NCBI RefSeq assembly: GCF_000482865.1
Contig: NZ_AXWW01000014.1
Coordinates: forward strand, 110,064 to 174,063
Direction: 5' to 3'
DNA: 64,000 nt
Source: Actinokineospora inagensis DSM 44258
Lineage (GTDB): Bacteria; Actinomycetota; Actinomycetes; Mycobacteriales; Pseudonocardiaceae
Shown: positions 52,713-61,914 of the stretch, piece after piece
How the letters are laid out: each line of letters opens with the position of its first letter
How positions within the stretch are numbered: the first letter of the stretch is position 1
Translations under genes and position numbers: made by a program
Notes under the pieces: generated by a model
Databases searched by the model: none
What the model was told of the DNA's origin: nothing
What the model saw: only the letters and a program-made list of their open reading frames with translations

Positions 52713-52785
52713 GGTCCGCCCTTCGCAGCCGATGTGTTCACATGATCGGCTTTGCCCGGTCACGCGTTTCAGCGGGCACGAAACA

Positions 52786-52818
52786 GGGCGGGCACTCCCC
52801 GTTCAGGAGTGCCCGCCC
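52786..52818 (-). terminator. Terminator of the M4 metalloprotease gene
   Basis: GGGCGGGCACTCC (52786-52798) pairs perfectly with GGAGTGCCCGCCC (52806-52818) around a seven-base loop. It lies 17 bases past the protease stop codon. Confidence 0.88.
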
Positions 52819-52835
52819 CGGTCGAACCATCCGAC

Positions 52836-54932
52836 TCAGCTCAGGTTGAGCGCGATGTCGTCGAGCACGAAGGACGTCTGCAGCGAGGCGTCCTCGACAC
52901 CGGTGAACTTCAGGCTGACGGTCTGCCCGGCGTAGCTGGACAGGTCGACCGTGCGCTGGGTGTAGCCCGTGGCCGCGTTGGCGTTGGAGTACGAGGCGAC
53001 GGTCGCCGAACCCGCGGTGACGGTGAGCTTGTCGTAGACGGTGCTACCGGTCTCCGCCGTGTCGATGTGCAGGTAGTAGGTCAGCGTGGCGCGGCAGCCC
53101 GACGGGATCGTGACCGACTGGGCCAGCGAGTCCGTGTGGGTGGCGCCGTAGCCGTTGAGCCACGCCAGGTAGGTGCCGCCGTGCGCGGCCTCGCCCTGGG
53201 AGGCGTACTGGCCGATGACGCCGGAGGTCTGGGTCCAGCCGGTGGCGTTGGACTCGAAACCGCCGTTGGTGATCTTCTGGCCGGAGCAGCCACCCGGGGG
53301 AACCGTGGTGGTCGTGGTCGGGCCGGTCGGCGAGGTGGTGGTGGTCGGCGTGGTCGTGGTGGTGGTGCCACCACCGGTGCAGGTGGGCTCACCCGACTGC
53401 GCCGGGACGCTCACCGCGGTCCACGCGGCCTTGACGGTGTTGAACTCGGTGCAGCTGTTCGGGTACAGGTTCTTGGCCGCCTGCAGCGTCCAGACCCGGT
53501 ACTTGAGGTAGGAGCTGGCCGAGGTCTTCAGCAGCATCGCGTTGTACATGATCTTGATTGCGGTCTGGATGCCCAGGCCGGTCACGCTGCTGCTGTTGCA
53601 GGTGGTGCTGGTCGGCTGGCCGTCGGTCGGGTTGGTGCCCTCGGCGAGCAGGTAGAACCAGTGGTTGCCGGGGCCCGCGGAGGCGTGCACCTCACCGCTG
53701 GGGACGCTGCTGGAATAGCAGTTCGGGTTGTTGCTGATCGCCGACGGGTTGTACATGTTGCGGATCGGGCCGGAGCCGACCAGGTTGACCTCTTCGCCGA
53801 CCAGGTAGTCCGGCGGGTCGTACTGCGAGGACTCGTTCGCGAAGGCCTCGGTGGAGGCACCGAAGGTGTCCGCGACGAACTCCTGGGTACCGGACTGCGA
53901 GATGCCGCCCGGGGTGTGGTCGTCGATGCCGTGGCCCATCTCGTGGCCGACGACGTCGAGCGAGCCGATCCAGCCGTTCGCGGTGTTGTGGCCGACCTGC
54001 ACCTGGGTGCCGTCGTAGAAGGCGTTCTCGTCGTTCAGGCCGACCTTGATCGGCCACGCGCCGCCGTTGCCGTCCATGCCGTTGCGGCCCAGCCACTGCT
54101 GCAGCATCTTCTTCTCGGTCTGCGCGGTGAACAGGGCGTCGACGCAGCCGGTTTCCTTGCTGGTGGCGTTCCCGTTGCCCCAGGAGTCCGAGGACTTGCT
54201 GAACACCTGGCCGGTGCTCAGGTCCTGGCAGGACAGGTTGGTGATGCTCGGGTCGGTCATCGTGTAGGTGGAACCCGAGTGCGAGGTGTCGATGGTCACC
54301 GGGCCGCTGTAGGCCGAGTTGCCCGAGCCCTTCGCCACGTGCTCCTGGGTGCGCAGCACCTTGCCGTCGAGCGCGTCGACGTACACGCTGAGCCTGCTGA
54401 TCTCGTTGTCGGTGCTGACCCCGTCAACGGTGGACTCCCAGGCCAGCCGCGGCGTGCCCAGCGAGACGACGACGAGGCGGCTGGCCTCGGTCGACTTCAC
54501 CGCCTTGAGCTGCTTGCCCGCGGTCGCCTCGGCCTGCGCCTTGGTCACCTTGGCGGTGGTGGCGACACCCGAGATGGTCTGCTCCTGGGCGACCGAGGTG
54601 TACTGCACCGCGCCCGCGTTGTTCGTGGCGACGACGAAGTCACCACCGATGACCGGCAGGCCCTTGTAGGTGCGGTCGTAGGACACGTACTGCGTGTTCG
54701 GGGTCGAGTAGACCTGGCGCTGCACGAACGTGTCGTCCGCGGAGGCGTGCAGGGCCGCGGGGCGGCTGTCGACCAGGGCGGCGACCGCGTGCACGGCGTT
54801 CTGCTGGGCGAGCGCCTCGTTCTGGGCGGCGGCGGCCTGCGGGGTCGACGTCGCCGCGACGGCGCTGCCGATCACCACCAGACCGGACACCATCGCCCCG
54901 CCGACGGCGAGCAGACGATGACTGGGCTTCAT
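52836..54932 (-). CDS. Secreted M4-family (thermolysin-like) metalloprotease
   Basis: The 698-residue protein starts at ATG 54932, with AAAGGAG upstream. It has a signal peptide (HRLLAVGGAMVSGLVVIGSA), then an FTP/PepSY-type propeptide. The catalytic zinc motif VVGHEMGHGI lies near residue 330, with the downstream zinc ligand in QEFVADTFG and the MYNP, SGEVHASAGPGNHWFYLLA block with the active-site histidine. A Thr-rich linker (TTTTTTPTTTT then TSPTGPT) leads to a C-terminal 130-residue beta-sandwich (ITNGGFESNATGWTQTSG), probably a carbohydrate- or P-domain-like binding module. It is an extracellular protease, monocistronic, with terminator downstream. Confidence 0.95.
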   Translation of the reverse strand: MKPSHRLLAVGGAMVSGLVVIGSAVAATSTPQAAAAQNEALAQQNAVHAVAALVDSRPAALHASADDTFVQRQVYSTPNTQYVSYDRTYKGLPVIGGDFVVATNNAGAVQYTSVAQEQTISGVATTAKVTKAQAEATAGKQLKAVKSTEASRLVVVSLGTPRLAWESTVDGVSTDNEISRLSVYVDALDGKVLRTQEHVAKGSGNSAYSGPVTIDTSHSGSTYTMTDPSITNLSCQDLSTGQVFSKSSDSWGNGNATSKETGCVDALFTAQTEKKMLQQWLGRNGMDGNGGAWPIKVGLNDENAFYDGTQVQVGHNTANGWIGSLDVVGHEMGHGIDDHTPGGISQSGTQEFVADTFGASTEAFANESSQYDPPDYLVGEEVNLVGSGPIRNMYNPSAISNNPNCYSSSVPSGEVHASAGPGNHWFYLLAEGTNPTDGQPTSTTCNSSSVTGLGIQTAIKIMYNAMLLKTSASSYLKYRVWTLQAAKNLYPNSCTEFNTVKAAWTAVSVPAQSGEPTCTGGGTTTTTTPTTTTSPTGPTTTTTVPPGGCSGQKITNGGFESNATGWTQTSGVIGQYASQGEAAHGGTYLAWLNGYGATHTDSLAQSVTIPSGCRATLTYYLHIDTAETGSTVYDKLTVTAGSATVASYSNANAATGYTQRTVDLSSYAGQTVSLKFTGVEDASLQTSFVLDDIALNLS

Positions 54933-55876
54933 GGGGTATGGCTCCTTTCCCGCCTCGCGGTCGCCGCGAGCGGAAAATGCAGGGAAATGCGCAGGGTGTG
55001 CCACAACGCCCGCGACCGGTTGGACTCGGTTCTGCGGTGGTCCCTCGCGGCTTCCCCGAGTTCGACCGTTGTCGTTGGCGGCGAACAGACGTTAACTCCG
55101 CCGCACTTAACGGGGTACTTCTAGATATTCACACAAGACAAGTGTTAACACGTCAATTCGGGCAACTTGCCGCAGAAAGAACGGGCAGGAAGTCCGTTTC
55201 CTCCCATTGGCCCGGGAATCGGGGCAGGCGAGGGTGGTGGCGAAAAAGTGCCACAGCCGCTTTGTGGCGTCCAGCGGACCGGACCTGGAACGATCACGTG
55301 GAGTTCAACCTGCCGCCCACTGGGACAATCGGCGCAAGCGGTGCGAACTGGGCCGTTCGTGGTTTCGCCAACTACCCACGGTGATCGGCGTCGAGTCCCG
55401 GTCGCCGAACGCGCCAACCCGCCGGTCGGTACGAGCATTCCGGTTCGGGAATGCAGGCGCAATGGTCTCAACCAATTTAGGAATACGCCCGCATCGGGAC
55501 GGGCGCCGGCCCGCACCCATTCAGCGGCGTTGGATAACGGCAACCGGCCCCCTGGTGGGCAATTGACCGTGACCCGCCAAGCTGGGGAGGGGGCGGGGGG
55601 AATCGGTTCAGTACGGTTTGAGAGTGAACGGGGGACCGGGCTGCCGGCGGGTCTCCCGCTGGTCATCTGTGCCACCGACCCGCGCACCGGGCGGCTCGCC
55701 TTCGTCCGAGCAGGCCGAGCCGGTGCTCAGCCGCCCGACTCGACGGCCCGGCTTCAGGGATCGGCCGGCGCACCCCGACAACCAACAAGCGTTGACGACC
55801 CGGGTCGAGGTCACTTGACAGCGAGCCGAACCTCCGCGTAGTCACCGCCGACGGGCAGATCCGCTGGCTACGCGGC
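54933..55876. other. Intergenic region upstream of the M4 protease
   Basis: No supported gene in about 940 bases. An AT-richer part at 55085-55165 (including GAATATCTAGAAGT read on the minus strand) probably holds the protease promoter. Frames at 55167-55841 and 55618-55818 look like shadow or noise. Confidence 0.5.
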
Positions 55877-56191
55877 ATGGTGCACATCGAGCTGGCCTCC
55901 GACGGCTGCGCGGGGTGCTGGTCAACCGTCACCACCCGGCCTCTCGGCGAGCACCTCAGCGCCGATCGTTGCGCGTACGCCCGCGCTGAGGACAACGAGG
56001 GCCGCTTCGTCATGAGCGGCGACCACGCCACCGGTCTGCCGTCGCCGACCGCCGGTGAGTCGGTGGCCGATTGGGTGAGCACAGACGTCGTGACAGGGAG
56101 GAACCTGGACTTGACGGGGCTTCGGCTCTGCGGGAGTCGCCACCCAGCACGGGCACGGGCGTCTGCCGTTGATCTGTCCAAGGTGGACTAG
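55877..56191 (+). CDS. Hypothetical small protein or gene fragment
   Basis: A 104-residue frame from ATG 55877 shows coding-like use of third-position G/C and a text with conserved-looking features (GMVHIELASDGCAGCW, then SVADWVSTDVVTGR). The open frame continues some 20 codons upstream of the ATG (RVVTADGQIRWLRG) without a good start, so it may be the 3' remnant of a longer gene. I do not recognise the family. It precedes the NB-ARC/TPR gene by 145 bases. Confidence 0.35.
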   Translation: MVHIELASDGCAGCWSTVTTRPLGEHLSADRCAYARAEDNEGRFVMSGDHATGLPSPTAGESVADWVSTDVVTGRNLDLTGLRLCGSRHPARARASAVDLSKVD

Positions 56192-56336
56192 CCGAACAGC
56201 TCGGGAGACGTTGCTGCTGAAAGTCACAGGAGTGGCGCCGCTGGCCGTGGCGGTGGCGAGCGCCCCTGCGCCGATCCCGGCGATCTCGACAGGAAGGACG
56301 CACTGCCCGTCCGCGCGACTCGGTATCCTGTACGGC

Positions 56337-58607
56337 ATGCGGTATCACTCTCGAACAGTGCCGATCGTGGTGGACGGCTTCCAACCACGCGCGGTGCCCG
56401 AGCTGGAAACACTGACCGCAGGCGGTGTCGTGTTGTCCGGGCTCGGCGGCGTAGGCAAAACCCAGACAGCCGCCGAGTACGCCGATCGACTGTGGCGGGC
56501 CGGTAAGGTTGATCTGCTGGGGTGGGTGGCCGCGTCCAGCCGGTCGAACCTGATCGCCGGATTGGCCGAACTGGGCGGCGTGATCACCGGGACTCCGGTG
56601 ACGGATGCGGAACGCGGCGCCGAACAGTTCCTCAACTGGTGCGCCACCACAGACCGGGCCTGGTTGGTGGTGTTCGACGACCTTGCCGATCCGGCGGATC
56701 TGTCTGAACTGTGGCCGCACACGGGCAGTCGTGGACGACTGGTGGTCACTACCCGGCGTTACGAACCCGCGCTCCGGGCGGCGACACGGCAACTGGTGGC
56801 CGTAGGGACATTCACCGAGACGCAGTCGGTCAACTACCTGGGGCCAGATGAGAGCGCGGCGGAACTGGCTGCGCTGCTGGGGCACCTGCCGCTCGCGTTG
56901 AACCACGCGTCGGCTTACATCGCCATGGTGCCGGGGATGACCTGCCGGCGGTATGTCGAGAAGTGGACGACCACGCCCGACCCGGTGTCGAAGACCTGGT
57001 TGTTCTCGATCGAAGCCGCTGACGACCTGGAGCCGGAGGGGTTGGCCCGGCCCATGCTGGCAGTGTTGTCGTTGCTTGATCCCAATGGGGTCCCGCTGGA
57101 GGTGCTTCAGGCAGAACCCGTGCAGGGCTACCTGTCTGCTGGGAGTGGTCAGAAGGTAGACGCGGACACCATCGCCGAGGCACTGGGGTGCCTGCGGCGG
57201 TTCAGCCTGATCGACGCGGACCACTCGACGGTGCGAGTGCACGCCTTGGTCCAGCAGGCGACACGAGAGCAACTGTCCGAGGAACGGCTGAGTGTCATAG
57301 CGAACGTAGCCTCCGTCGCGCTATTGAACAGTTGGCCGAGCATTGAGCAGGATACCGATTTCGTTCGGACATTGCGCGCCAATACGGCAGCCCTAACCGA
57401 GCATGCAATATCACACCTATGGCGTCCCGATTCCTATCTGTTGTTAATCCGAATGGGGTCCAGCCTGGGCGAATCTGGCCAGCCCCACGCCGCACTCAGC
57501 TACTTCGAGACCCTACTCGCCTCAGCCAGCCAGTGTATCGGCACCGAGCACGCTTACAGCCAAGTCTGCCGCAACCATCTGGCTCATTGGCGAGAAATGA
57601 CCGGACATCTCGACCATGGGATGGCCGGATTGCTCTGCGAAGTATTCAACCTCGTCGCCCCCTACGACCACAACGATCTGTCCCACTCGAGGGAAGGGAA
57701 AGCAGAGTCAACTGCAGCCGCACTAGTCTGCGCCGAACTGGTCGACAAGCGGCTCCGCACCTTCGGTCATGACGACCCCCTGACTCTCATCAGCCGCCAC
57801 TGCCTCGCCCGCTGGCAAGGCGCGGCAGGAGACCTAGTCGGAGCCATCCAGACCTTGACCGAGCTCCTCGACGACCAACTCAACCTCCTCGGCCCCGAGA
57901 ACCCCCTCACCCTCGCGACCCGCCTGAACTTGGCCCACTGGCAGGGAGAATCAGGTAACCGGACCGCAGCGGCACACACCTACGCCACACTCATTGGCAA
58001 AGTGTCGCGACTCCTCGGTCACGCCCACCCCATGACATTGCAGACCTACATAGGGTGGGCGCACTGGAACACGAAGACGGGGGCTGACCTAGGCGGGGAA
58101 GTTGGAGCGGGTGGAGTAGCCGAAGTCGGTGAGGAGGGCGTGGCCGGAGGTGGCGCGGGAGCGGGGGGAGGCCAGGAAGAGGACCTGGTCGGCGACGTCG
58201 GCGGCGGACTGGACGGGGAAGTCGGCCTCGTCCAGGGCGGTGTCGCCGAGGTCGGTGCGGGACATGGGGGTGTCCACGATGGAGGGGCAGACGCAGTTGA
58301 CGCGGATGGGGGCGAACTCGACAGCGAGGGCGCGGGTCAGCGACACCACGGCGCCCTTGGAGGCGCTGTAGGGGGTCATGCCGGGGACGGAGACGAAAGC
58401 GGAGTCGCTGGCGAGGAAGACGATGGCGGCGTCCGGGCTCAGGTGGGGGTGGACGGCGCGGGCGAGGAGGAGGGGGCCGAGGGCGTTGACCGCCAACACG
58501 GCGGCGATGTCGGCGGGAGCGGTGTCCACGAGGAGGGTGCCGACGGGGCCGGAGATGCCCGCGCAGCCGATCACGATGTCGAGGCCGCCGAGCCAGTCGA
58601 CGGCTGA
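56337..58607 (+). CDS. NB-ARC/TPR protein whose 3' end runs antisense through an SDR gene
   Basis: The frame starts at ATG 56337. Residues 1-330 form a STAND-type NTPase: LSGLGGVGKTQTAAEY (33-48), WLVVFDDLAD as Walker B, RGRLVVTTRRYE and the LPLALNHASAY segment. Residues 400-580 hold TPR-like repeats (QCIGTEHAYSQVCRNHLAHW, LGPENPLTLATRLNLAHWQG, LGHAHPMTLQTYIGWAHWN). From about 58085 the frame continues for 170 further codons as glycine-rich text that is exactly antisense to the SDR gene, so this tail is not genuine protein. The natural C-terminal TPRs and stop were probably lost by a deletion or rearrangement. No N-terminal effector domain is seen. Confidence 0.75.
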   Translation: MRYHSRTVPIVVDGFQPRAVPELETLTAGGVVLSGLGGVGKTQTAAEYADRLWRAGKVDLLGWVAASSRSNLIAGLAELGGVITGTPVTDAERGAEQFLNWCATTDRAWLVVFDDLADPADLSELWPHTGSRGRLVVTTRRYEPALRAATRQLVAVGTFTETQSVNYLGPDESAAELAALLGHLPLALNHASAYIAMVPGMTCRRYVEKWTTTPDPVSKTWLFSIEAADDLEPEGLARPMLAVLSLLDPNGVPLEVLQAEPVQGYLSAGSGQKVDADTIAEALGCLRRFSLIDADHSTVRVHALVQQATREQLSEERLSVIANVASVALLNSWPSIEQDTDFVRTLRANTAALTEHAISHLWRPDSYLLLIRMGSSLGESGQPHAALSYFETLLASASQCIGTEHAYSQVCRNHLAHWREMTGHLDHGMAGLLCEVFNLVAPYDHNDLSHSREGKAESTAAALVCAELVDKRLRTFGHDDPLTLISRHCLARWQGAAGDLVGAIQTLTELLDDQLNLLGPENPLTLATRLNLAHWQGESGNRTAAAHTYATLIGKVSRLLGHAHPMTLQTYIGWAHWNTKTGADLGGEVGAGGVAEVGEEGVAGGGAGAGGGQEEDLVGDVGGGLDGEVGLVQGGVAEVGAGHGGVHDGGADAVDADGGELDSEGAGQRHHGALGGAVGGHAGDGDESGVAGEEDDGGVRAQVGVDGAGEEEGAEGVDRQHGGDVGGSGVHEEGADGAGDARAADHDVEAAEPVDG

Positions 58608-58787
58608 ACCCACGGCGGTCGTGAGGGCGTCGGCGTCGGTGACGTCGACCTGGAAGCGGGCGGTGGGGGCCCGGTCGAGCACGGCGACCTTGACGCCCTC
58701 GGCTTCCAAGGCGCGGGCGCAGGCGGCGCCGATGCCGGAGGCGGCGCCGGTGATCAGGGCTTTCTTGCCGTGCAGGGCCAGGTCCAT
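58089..58787 (-). CDS. Short-chain dehydrogenase/reductase
   Basis: The 232-residue classical SDR has the cofactor motif TGAASGIG (13-20), NALGPLLLAR in place of NNAG-x region text, and the catalytic YSASKGAV (Y and K four apart) following VFLASDSAFV with the catalytic serine. NAD preference is suggested by the acidic VLDRAP after strand 2. The start ATG is at 58787. It is divergent from the MoaF-like gene and tail-to-tail with, and overlapped by, the NB-ARC reading frame. Substrate unknown; the paralog pair of MoaF genes and an aldehyde dehydrogenase nearby fit small-molecule turnover. Confidence 0.9.
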   Translation of the reverse strand: MDLALHGKKALITGAASGIGAACARALEAEGVKVAVLDRAPTARFQVDVTDADALTTAVGSAVDWLGGLDIVIGCAGISGPVGTLLVDTAPADIAAVLAVNALGPLLLARAVHPHLSPDAAIVFLASDSAFVSVPGMTPYSASKGAVVSLTRALAVEFAPIRVNCVCPSIVDTPMSRTDLGDTALDEADFPVQSAADVADQVLFLASPRSRATSGHALLTDFGYSTRSNFPA

Positions 58788-58930
58788 GGGGTCATCCTGG
58801 GGGTCTCGTACCGGCGGCGATTGGTCTGCGGCGCACCGTCCTTGTCCACCCCGGCACGGGGGCGGGTGGGGTGGTTCCGCTGAGCGGGGGGAGACCGAAG
58901 ACTGCCGGGACGCGCAGAAGGGAAACGCCG

Positions 58931-59710
58931 ATGACCGAGACCATGTCCGACACCTCGACGTGGCTGCCGCTGGACGGGTTGGCCCCCGGGTTCGACGAGA
59001 ACAAGGCGCCGACGGTGGGGGACCTGCACGGGCGGTCGGTCGTGCTGGAAGGCGCGGACGGGCCGGTGCTGGTGGCGAGCTTCACCGGCAACCGGGTCGA
59101 GTGGGACCACGGCGTCGACCAGTGTGAGACGTTCCTGGTGGACGAGGACCTGTACTACACCCAGTTCCACCCGAAGGCGCGGCCGCTGGAGTCGGTGTCG
59201 CTGTTCCTGGACCTGCGGGCCGGGCGGGCGCTGGTGGTCACCACCACGATCAACGACGACGGCGTGCCCCGGGTGACGCAGGTGTTCACCCCCGCCACCA
59301 TCCAGGGCGCGGACGTCAGCGGCGAGGCACCGGCGGCGACAACCGCGCTGATCGGCCGCCGCGCGATGTGGGTGTACAGCGAGCAGCACGCGTACGAGCA
59401 CGTGTACCTCAGCCCGCACTGGTACACCTGGCAGTGCCTGTCCGGCCCGGAGAAGGGCCTGGCCGACACCGACGAGAACTCGGTGTACCAACTCCGCCCC
59501 GGCGTGTACGTGTTCACCTGGCGGGAGAAGGTCATCCCGTGCGCGTCGGTGACCGTCGCCGACCACCGGGACACCCACCGCCTCCGCTCACACGGTGTCC
59601 TCTTCGGACTGGACGAGACCGGCGAGAACCCGACCCACTTCACTTTCGGCGCGCACGGTCGGCTGCTCAGCAACACCGTGCACCCGGAGGAGTACGACCC
59701 GGCACTCTGA
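58931..59710 (+). CDS. MoaF-like protein (paralog 2)
   Basis: The 259-residue protein starts at ATG 58931. The same two-part plan as the protein at 48213-48980 is visible: an N-terminal barrel (GDLHGRSVVLEGADGPVLVA), then TALIGRRAMWVYSEQHAYEH, VYLSPHWYTWQCLSG and FTWREKVIPCASVTV. Charged and aromatic residues in YEHVYLSP and W-Q-C-L are shared. MoaF function is not firmly known. The gene is divergent from an SDR and followed by a terminator. Two paralogs 10 kb apart suggest linked duplicated catabolic modules. Confidence 0.85.
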   Translation: MTETMSDTSTWLPLDGLAPGFDENKAPTVGDLHGRSVVLEGADGPVLVASFTGNRVEWDHGVDQCETFLVDEDLYYTQFHPKARPLESVSLFLDLRAGRALVVTTTINDDGVPRVTQVFTPATIQGADVSGEAPAATTALIGRRAMWVYSEQHAYEHVYLSPHWYTWQCLSGPEKGLADTDENSVYQLRPGVYVFTWREKVIPCASVTVADHRDTHRLRSHGVLFGLDETGENPTHFTFGAHGRLLSNTVHPEEYDPAL

Positions 59711-59714
59711 TCCC

Positions 59715-59751
59715 GACTGTCCCAGGTGGAGCGTTCCCGCCTGGGACAGTC
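59715..59751. terminator. Bidirectional terminator between MoaF-like and ABC-F genes
   Basis: GACTGTCCCAGG (59715-59726) pairs with CCTGGGACAGTC (59740-59751). It lies between the convergent stop codons and serves both. Confidence 0.85.
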
Positions 59752-59755
59752 CACA

Positions 59756-61309
59756 TCAGACCTCGCGCAACTGCCCATCGGCCAGCACCAGCCGCCGGGT
59801 GATGCCGATGGCCGACAGGAAGTGCTCGTCGTGGCTGACCACGACGAAAGCGCCCCGGTAGGCGGTCAACGCGGACTCCAACTGCGCAACGCTCACCAGG
59901 TCCAGGTTGTTCGTGGGCTCGTCCAGCAGCAGCAAGTGCGGGGCGGGCTCGGCGAACAACACGCAGGCCAAGGTCGCTCGGAGCAGTTCGCCGCCCGAGA
60001 GCGCCGAGACGGGCAGGAACGCGCGGTCGCCGCGGAAGAGGAACCGGGCCAGCAGGTTCATCCGATCCGGGCGGGGCATGGTCGGGGCGGCAGCCTCCAG
60101 ACTGGACGCCACGGTCGACGTCGGGTCGAGGTTGTCCAGGCGCTGGGAGAGGTGCGCGGCCGGGACCGACGACGTGATCATCCGGAGCAGGGTGGACTTG
60201 CCAGCGCCGTTGGGGCCGGTCAGCGCGACGCGCTCGGGACCGCGGATGGCCAGCCGGAGGTCGGCGAACACCCCCGGCGCCGTGAGCGTCTGGTCGAACA
60301 GGGTCCGACCTGCGGGAACCGTGGTGTCCGGTAGGTCGAGGACGATCGTGTCGTCGTCGCGCAGGGCCCGGCCCGCGGCGTCGAGACGGGCCTGGGCGTC
60401 GCTCACCCGTGCCCCGTGCACACCGTCCGCCCGACCGGCCGACACCTCGGCGCGACGCTTCAGGCCACCGGCAACAATGCGGGCCAGACCGGCGTTGTCC
60501 AGGTTCCTGGCGGCGTTCCCGGCTCGGCGGGACGCGCGCTCCCTGGCCTGCTGCATCTCCCGTTTCTCCCGCTTGACCTCCTGCTCGGCCTCCCGGACGT
60601 TGCGCTCCGCGACCTCCCGCTCGGCACGGACTGCGGCGTCGTACTCGGTGAAGTTGCCGCCGAACACCCGGATACCGCCACGGTCGACCTCGGCGATCCG
60701 GTCGACCCGGTCGAGCAGGGCGCGGTCGTGGCTGACGACCAGCAGGCAGCCGGAGAAATCGGCGAGGACGGCGTACAACCGGTCACGCGCCTGGGCGTCC
60801 AGGTTGTTGGTCGGCTCGTCGAGCAGCAGCACGTCCGGGCGGCGCAGCAGTTGGCCGACCAGACCCAGCGTGACCACCTGGCCGCCGCTGAGGGTGTCGA
60901 TGCGGCGGTCCAGCGCCAGCTCGCCCAGGCCGAGGCGGCTCAGTTCGGCGCGGGTGCGCTCCTCGACGTCCCAGTCGACGCCGATGGTGGTGAAGTGCTC
61001 GTCGCGGACATCGCCGGACTCGACGGCGGTCAACGCGGCCAGCACGTCGGCGACGCCCAAGACCTCGGCGACGCTGAGGTCGTCGCCCAGCGGCAGGGTC
61101 TGCGGCAGGTAGCCGACGACACCGTCGACCGCGATGCTGCCCGACAGCGGTAAGAGCTCCCCCGCGATCAGCTTCAGGAGCGTGCTCTTACCGGCGCCAT
61201 TGGCCCCCACCAGCCCCGTTCGACCGGCGCCGACGGTGAAGGACACGCCGTCGAACACGGGCGTGTCGTCCGGCCAGGAGAACTCGACGTGGGAACAAGT
61301 GATATTCAT
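59756..61309 (-). CDS. ABC-F ATPase (ribosome-protection or translation-factor type)
   Basis: The 517-residue protein has two ABC domains without membrane parts: VGANGAGKSTLL, LSGGQVVTLG, VLLLDEPTNNLDAQ in the first, and LTGPNGAGKSTLL, LSGGELLRATLACV, LLLLDEPTNNLDL in the second. The linker (about 225-300) is highly charged and helical (REVAERNVREAEQEVKREKR), the P-site tRNA interaction motif region that in ABC-F proteins reaches the ribosome. It starts at ATG 61309 with no clear ribosome binding site (possibly leaderless). Antibiotic-resistance ABC-F proteins have this form, but housekeeping factors do too, so resistance is only a possibility. Confidence 0.93.
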   Translation of the reverse strand: MNITCSHVEFSWPDDTPVFDGVSFTVGAGRTGLVGANGAGKSTLLKLIAGELLPLSGSIAVDGVVGYLPQTLPLGDDLSVAEVLGVADVLAALTAVESGDVRDEHFTTIGVDWDVEERTRAELSRLGLGELALDRRIDTLSGGQVVTLGLVGQLLRRPDVLLLDEPTNNLDAQARDRLYAVLADFSGCLLVVSHDRALLDRVDRIAEVDRGGIRVFGGNFTEYDAAVRAEREVAERNVREAEQEVKREKREMQQARERASRRAGNAARNLDNAGLARIVAGGLKRRAEVSAGRADGVHGARVSDAQARLDAAGRALRDDDTIVLDLPDTTVPAGRTLFDQTLTAPGVFADLRLAIRGPERVALTGPNGAGKSTLLRMITSSVPAAHLSQRLDNLDPTSTVASSLEAAAPTMPRPDRMNLLARFLFRGDRAFLPVSALSGGELLRATLACVLFAEPAPHLLLLDEPTNNLDLVSVAQLESALTAYRGAFVVVSHDEHFLSAIGITRRLVLADGQLREV

Positions 61310-61352
61310 CGGACACACACGGTAAGCAGAGAACCGGCCAGGCACCAACCGG

Positions 61353-61706
61353 TTATTCGGCCTCCTGCCAGAGCTCGATCCGGTTGCCCTCGGGGTCGAC
61401 CACCCAACCGAAGCGGCCCACGCCTGCCATGTCCTGGACCTCGGCCGCCACCTCGGCGCCCTTGTCGCGGAGTTGGGCGAGCATGGCGTCGAGGTCGCGG
61501 ACGCGGAAGTTGAGCATGGTTTGCTGGGCGGGCGGGAAGTAGTCGGTCCCGGCGTCGAAGGGGGCGAAGACGGTGGGGCCGGGGTCCTGCCGCCACATGC
61601 CGTGCTCGTCGGTGTCGAGGCCGAGGGTGTCGCGGTACCAGGCGGCGAGGGCGGCCGGGTTCGCGGCGCGGACGAAGTAGCCGCCGATGCCGAGGACGCG
61701 TTCCAT
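61353..61706 (-). CDS. Glyoxalase/VOC-family protein
   Basis: The 117-residue protein is a single VOC (vicinal oxygen chelate) fold: VLGIGGYFVRAANPAALAAW at the start, TMLNFRVRDLDAML, and FGWVVDPEGNRIELWQ at the end, with the family DPEGNxIELW motif and a metal-ligand glutamate in IEL. It starts at ATG 61706. Members act as glyoxalases, dioxygenases or antibiotic-binding proteins. The neighbour ABC-F gene, 43 bases downstream on the same strand, may be cotranscribed. Substrate unknown. Confidence 0.9.
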   Translation of the reverse strand: MERVLGIGGYFVRAANPAALAAWYRDTLGLDTDEHGMWRQDPGPTVFAPFDAGTDYFPPAQQTMLNFRVRDLDAMLAQLRDKGAEVAAEVQDMAGVGRFGWVVDPEGNRIELWQEAE

Positions 61707-61914
61707 GCGGTGATCCTGCCACCACCGGCGCGGCCGCCGGGCGGGTAGCCGTCGCCGGTTTGTCCGGTCGACGGGCACCGGTTACGTTGAGTGACGGCGA
61801 CCTTGTTCGGGGCGGCACTGTCGTTGTCGGCCAGCGAAGGAATGCGCGCCGGGTCGAGCCGTCCGGGTGGAGTCATTGCCAAGCTGTGGCAACGCACACA
61901 GGAAGGGCGGGCGG

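Noticed and set aside
55663..56181. Minus-strand 172-residue frame
   Set aside because: It is Arg/Ser-rich shadow text opposite the small plus-strand frame, with no start signal.
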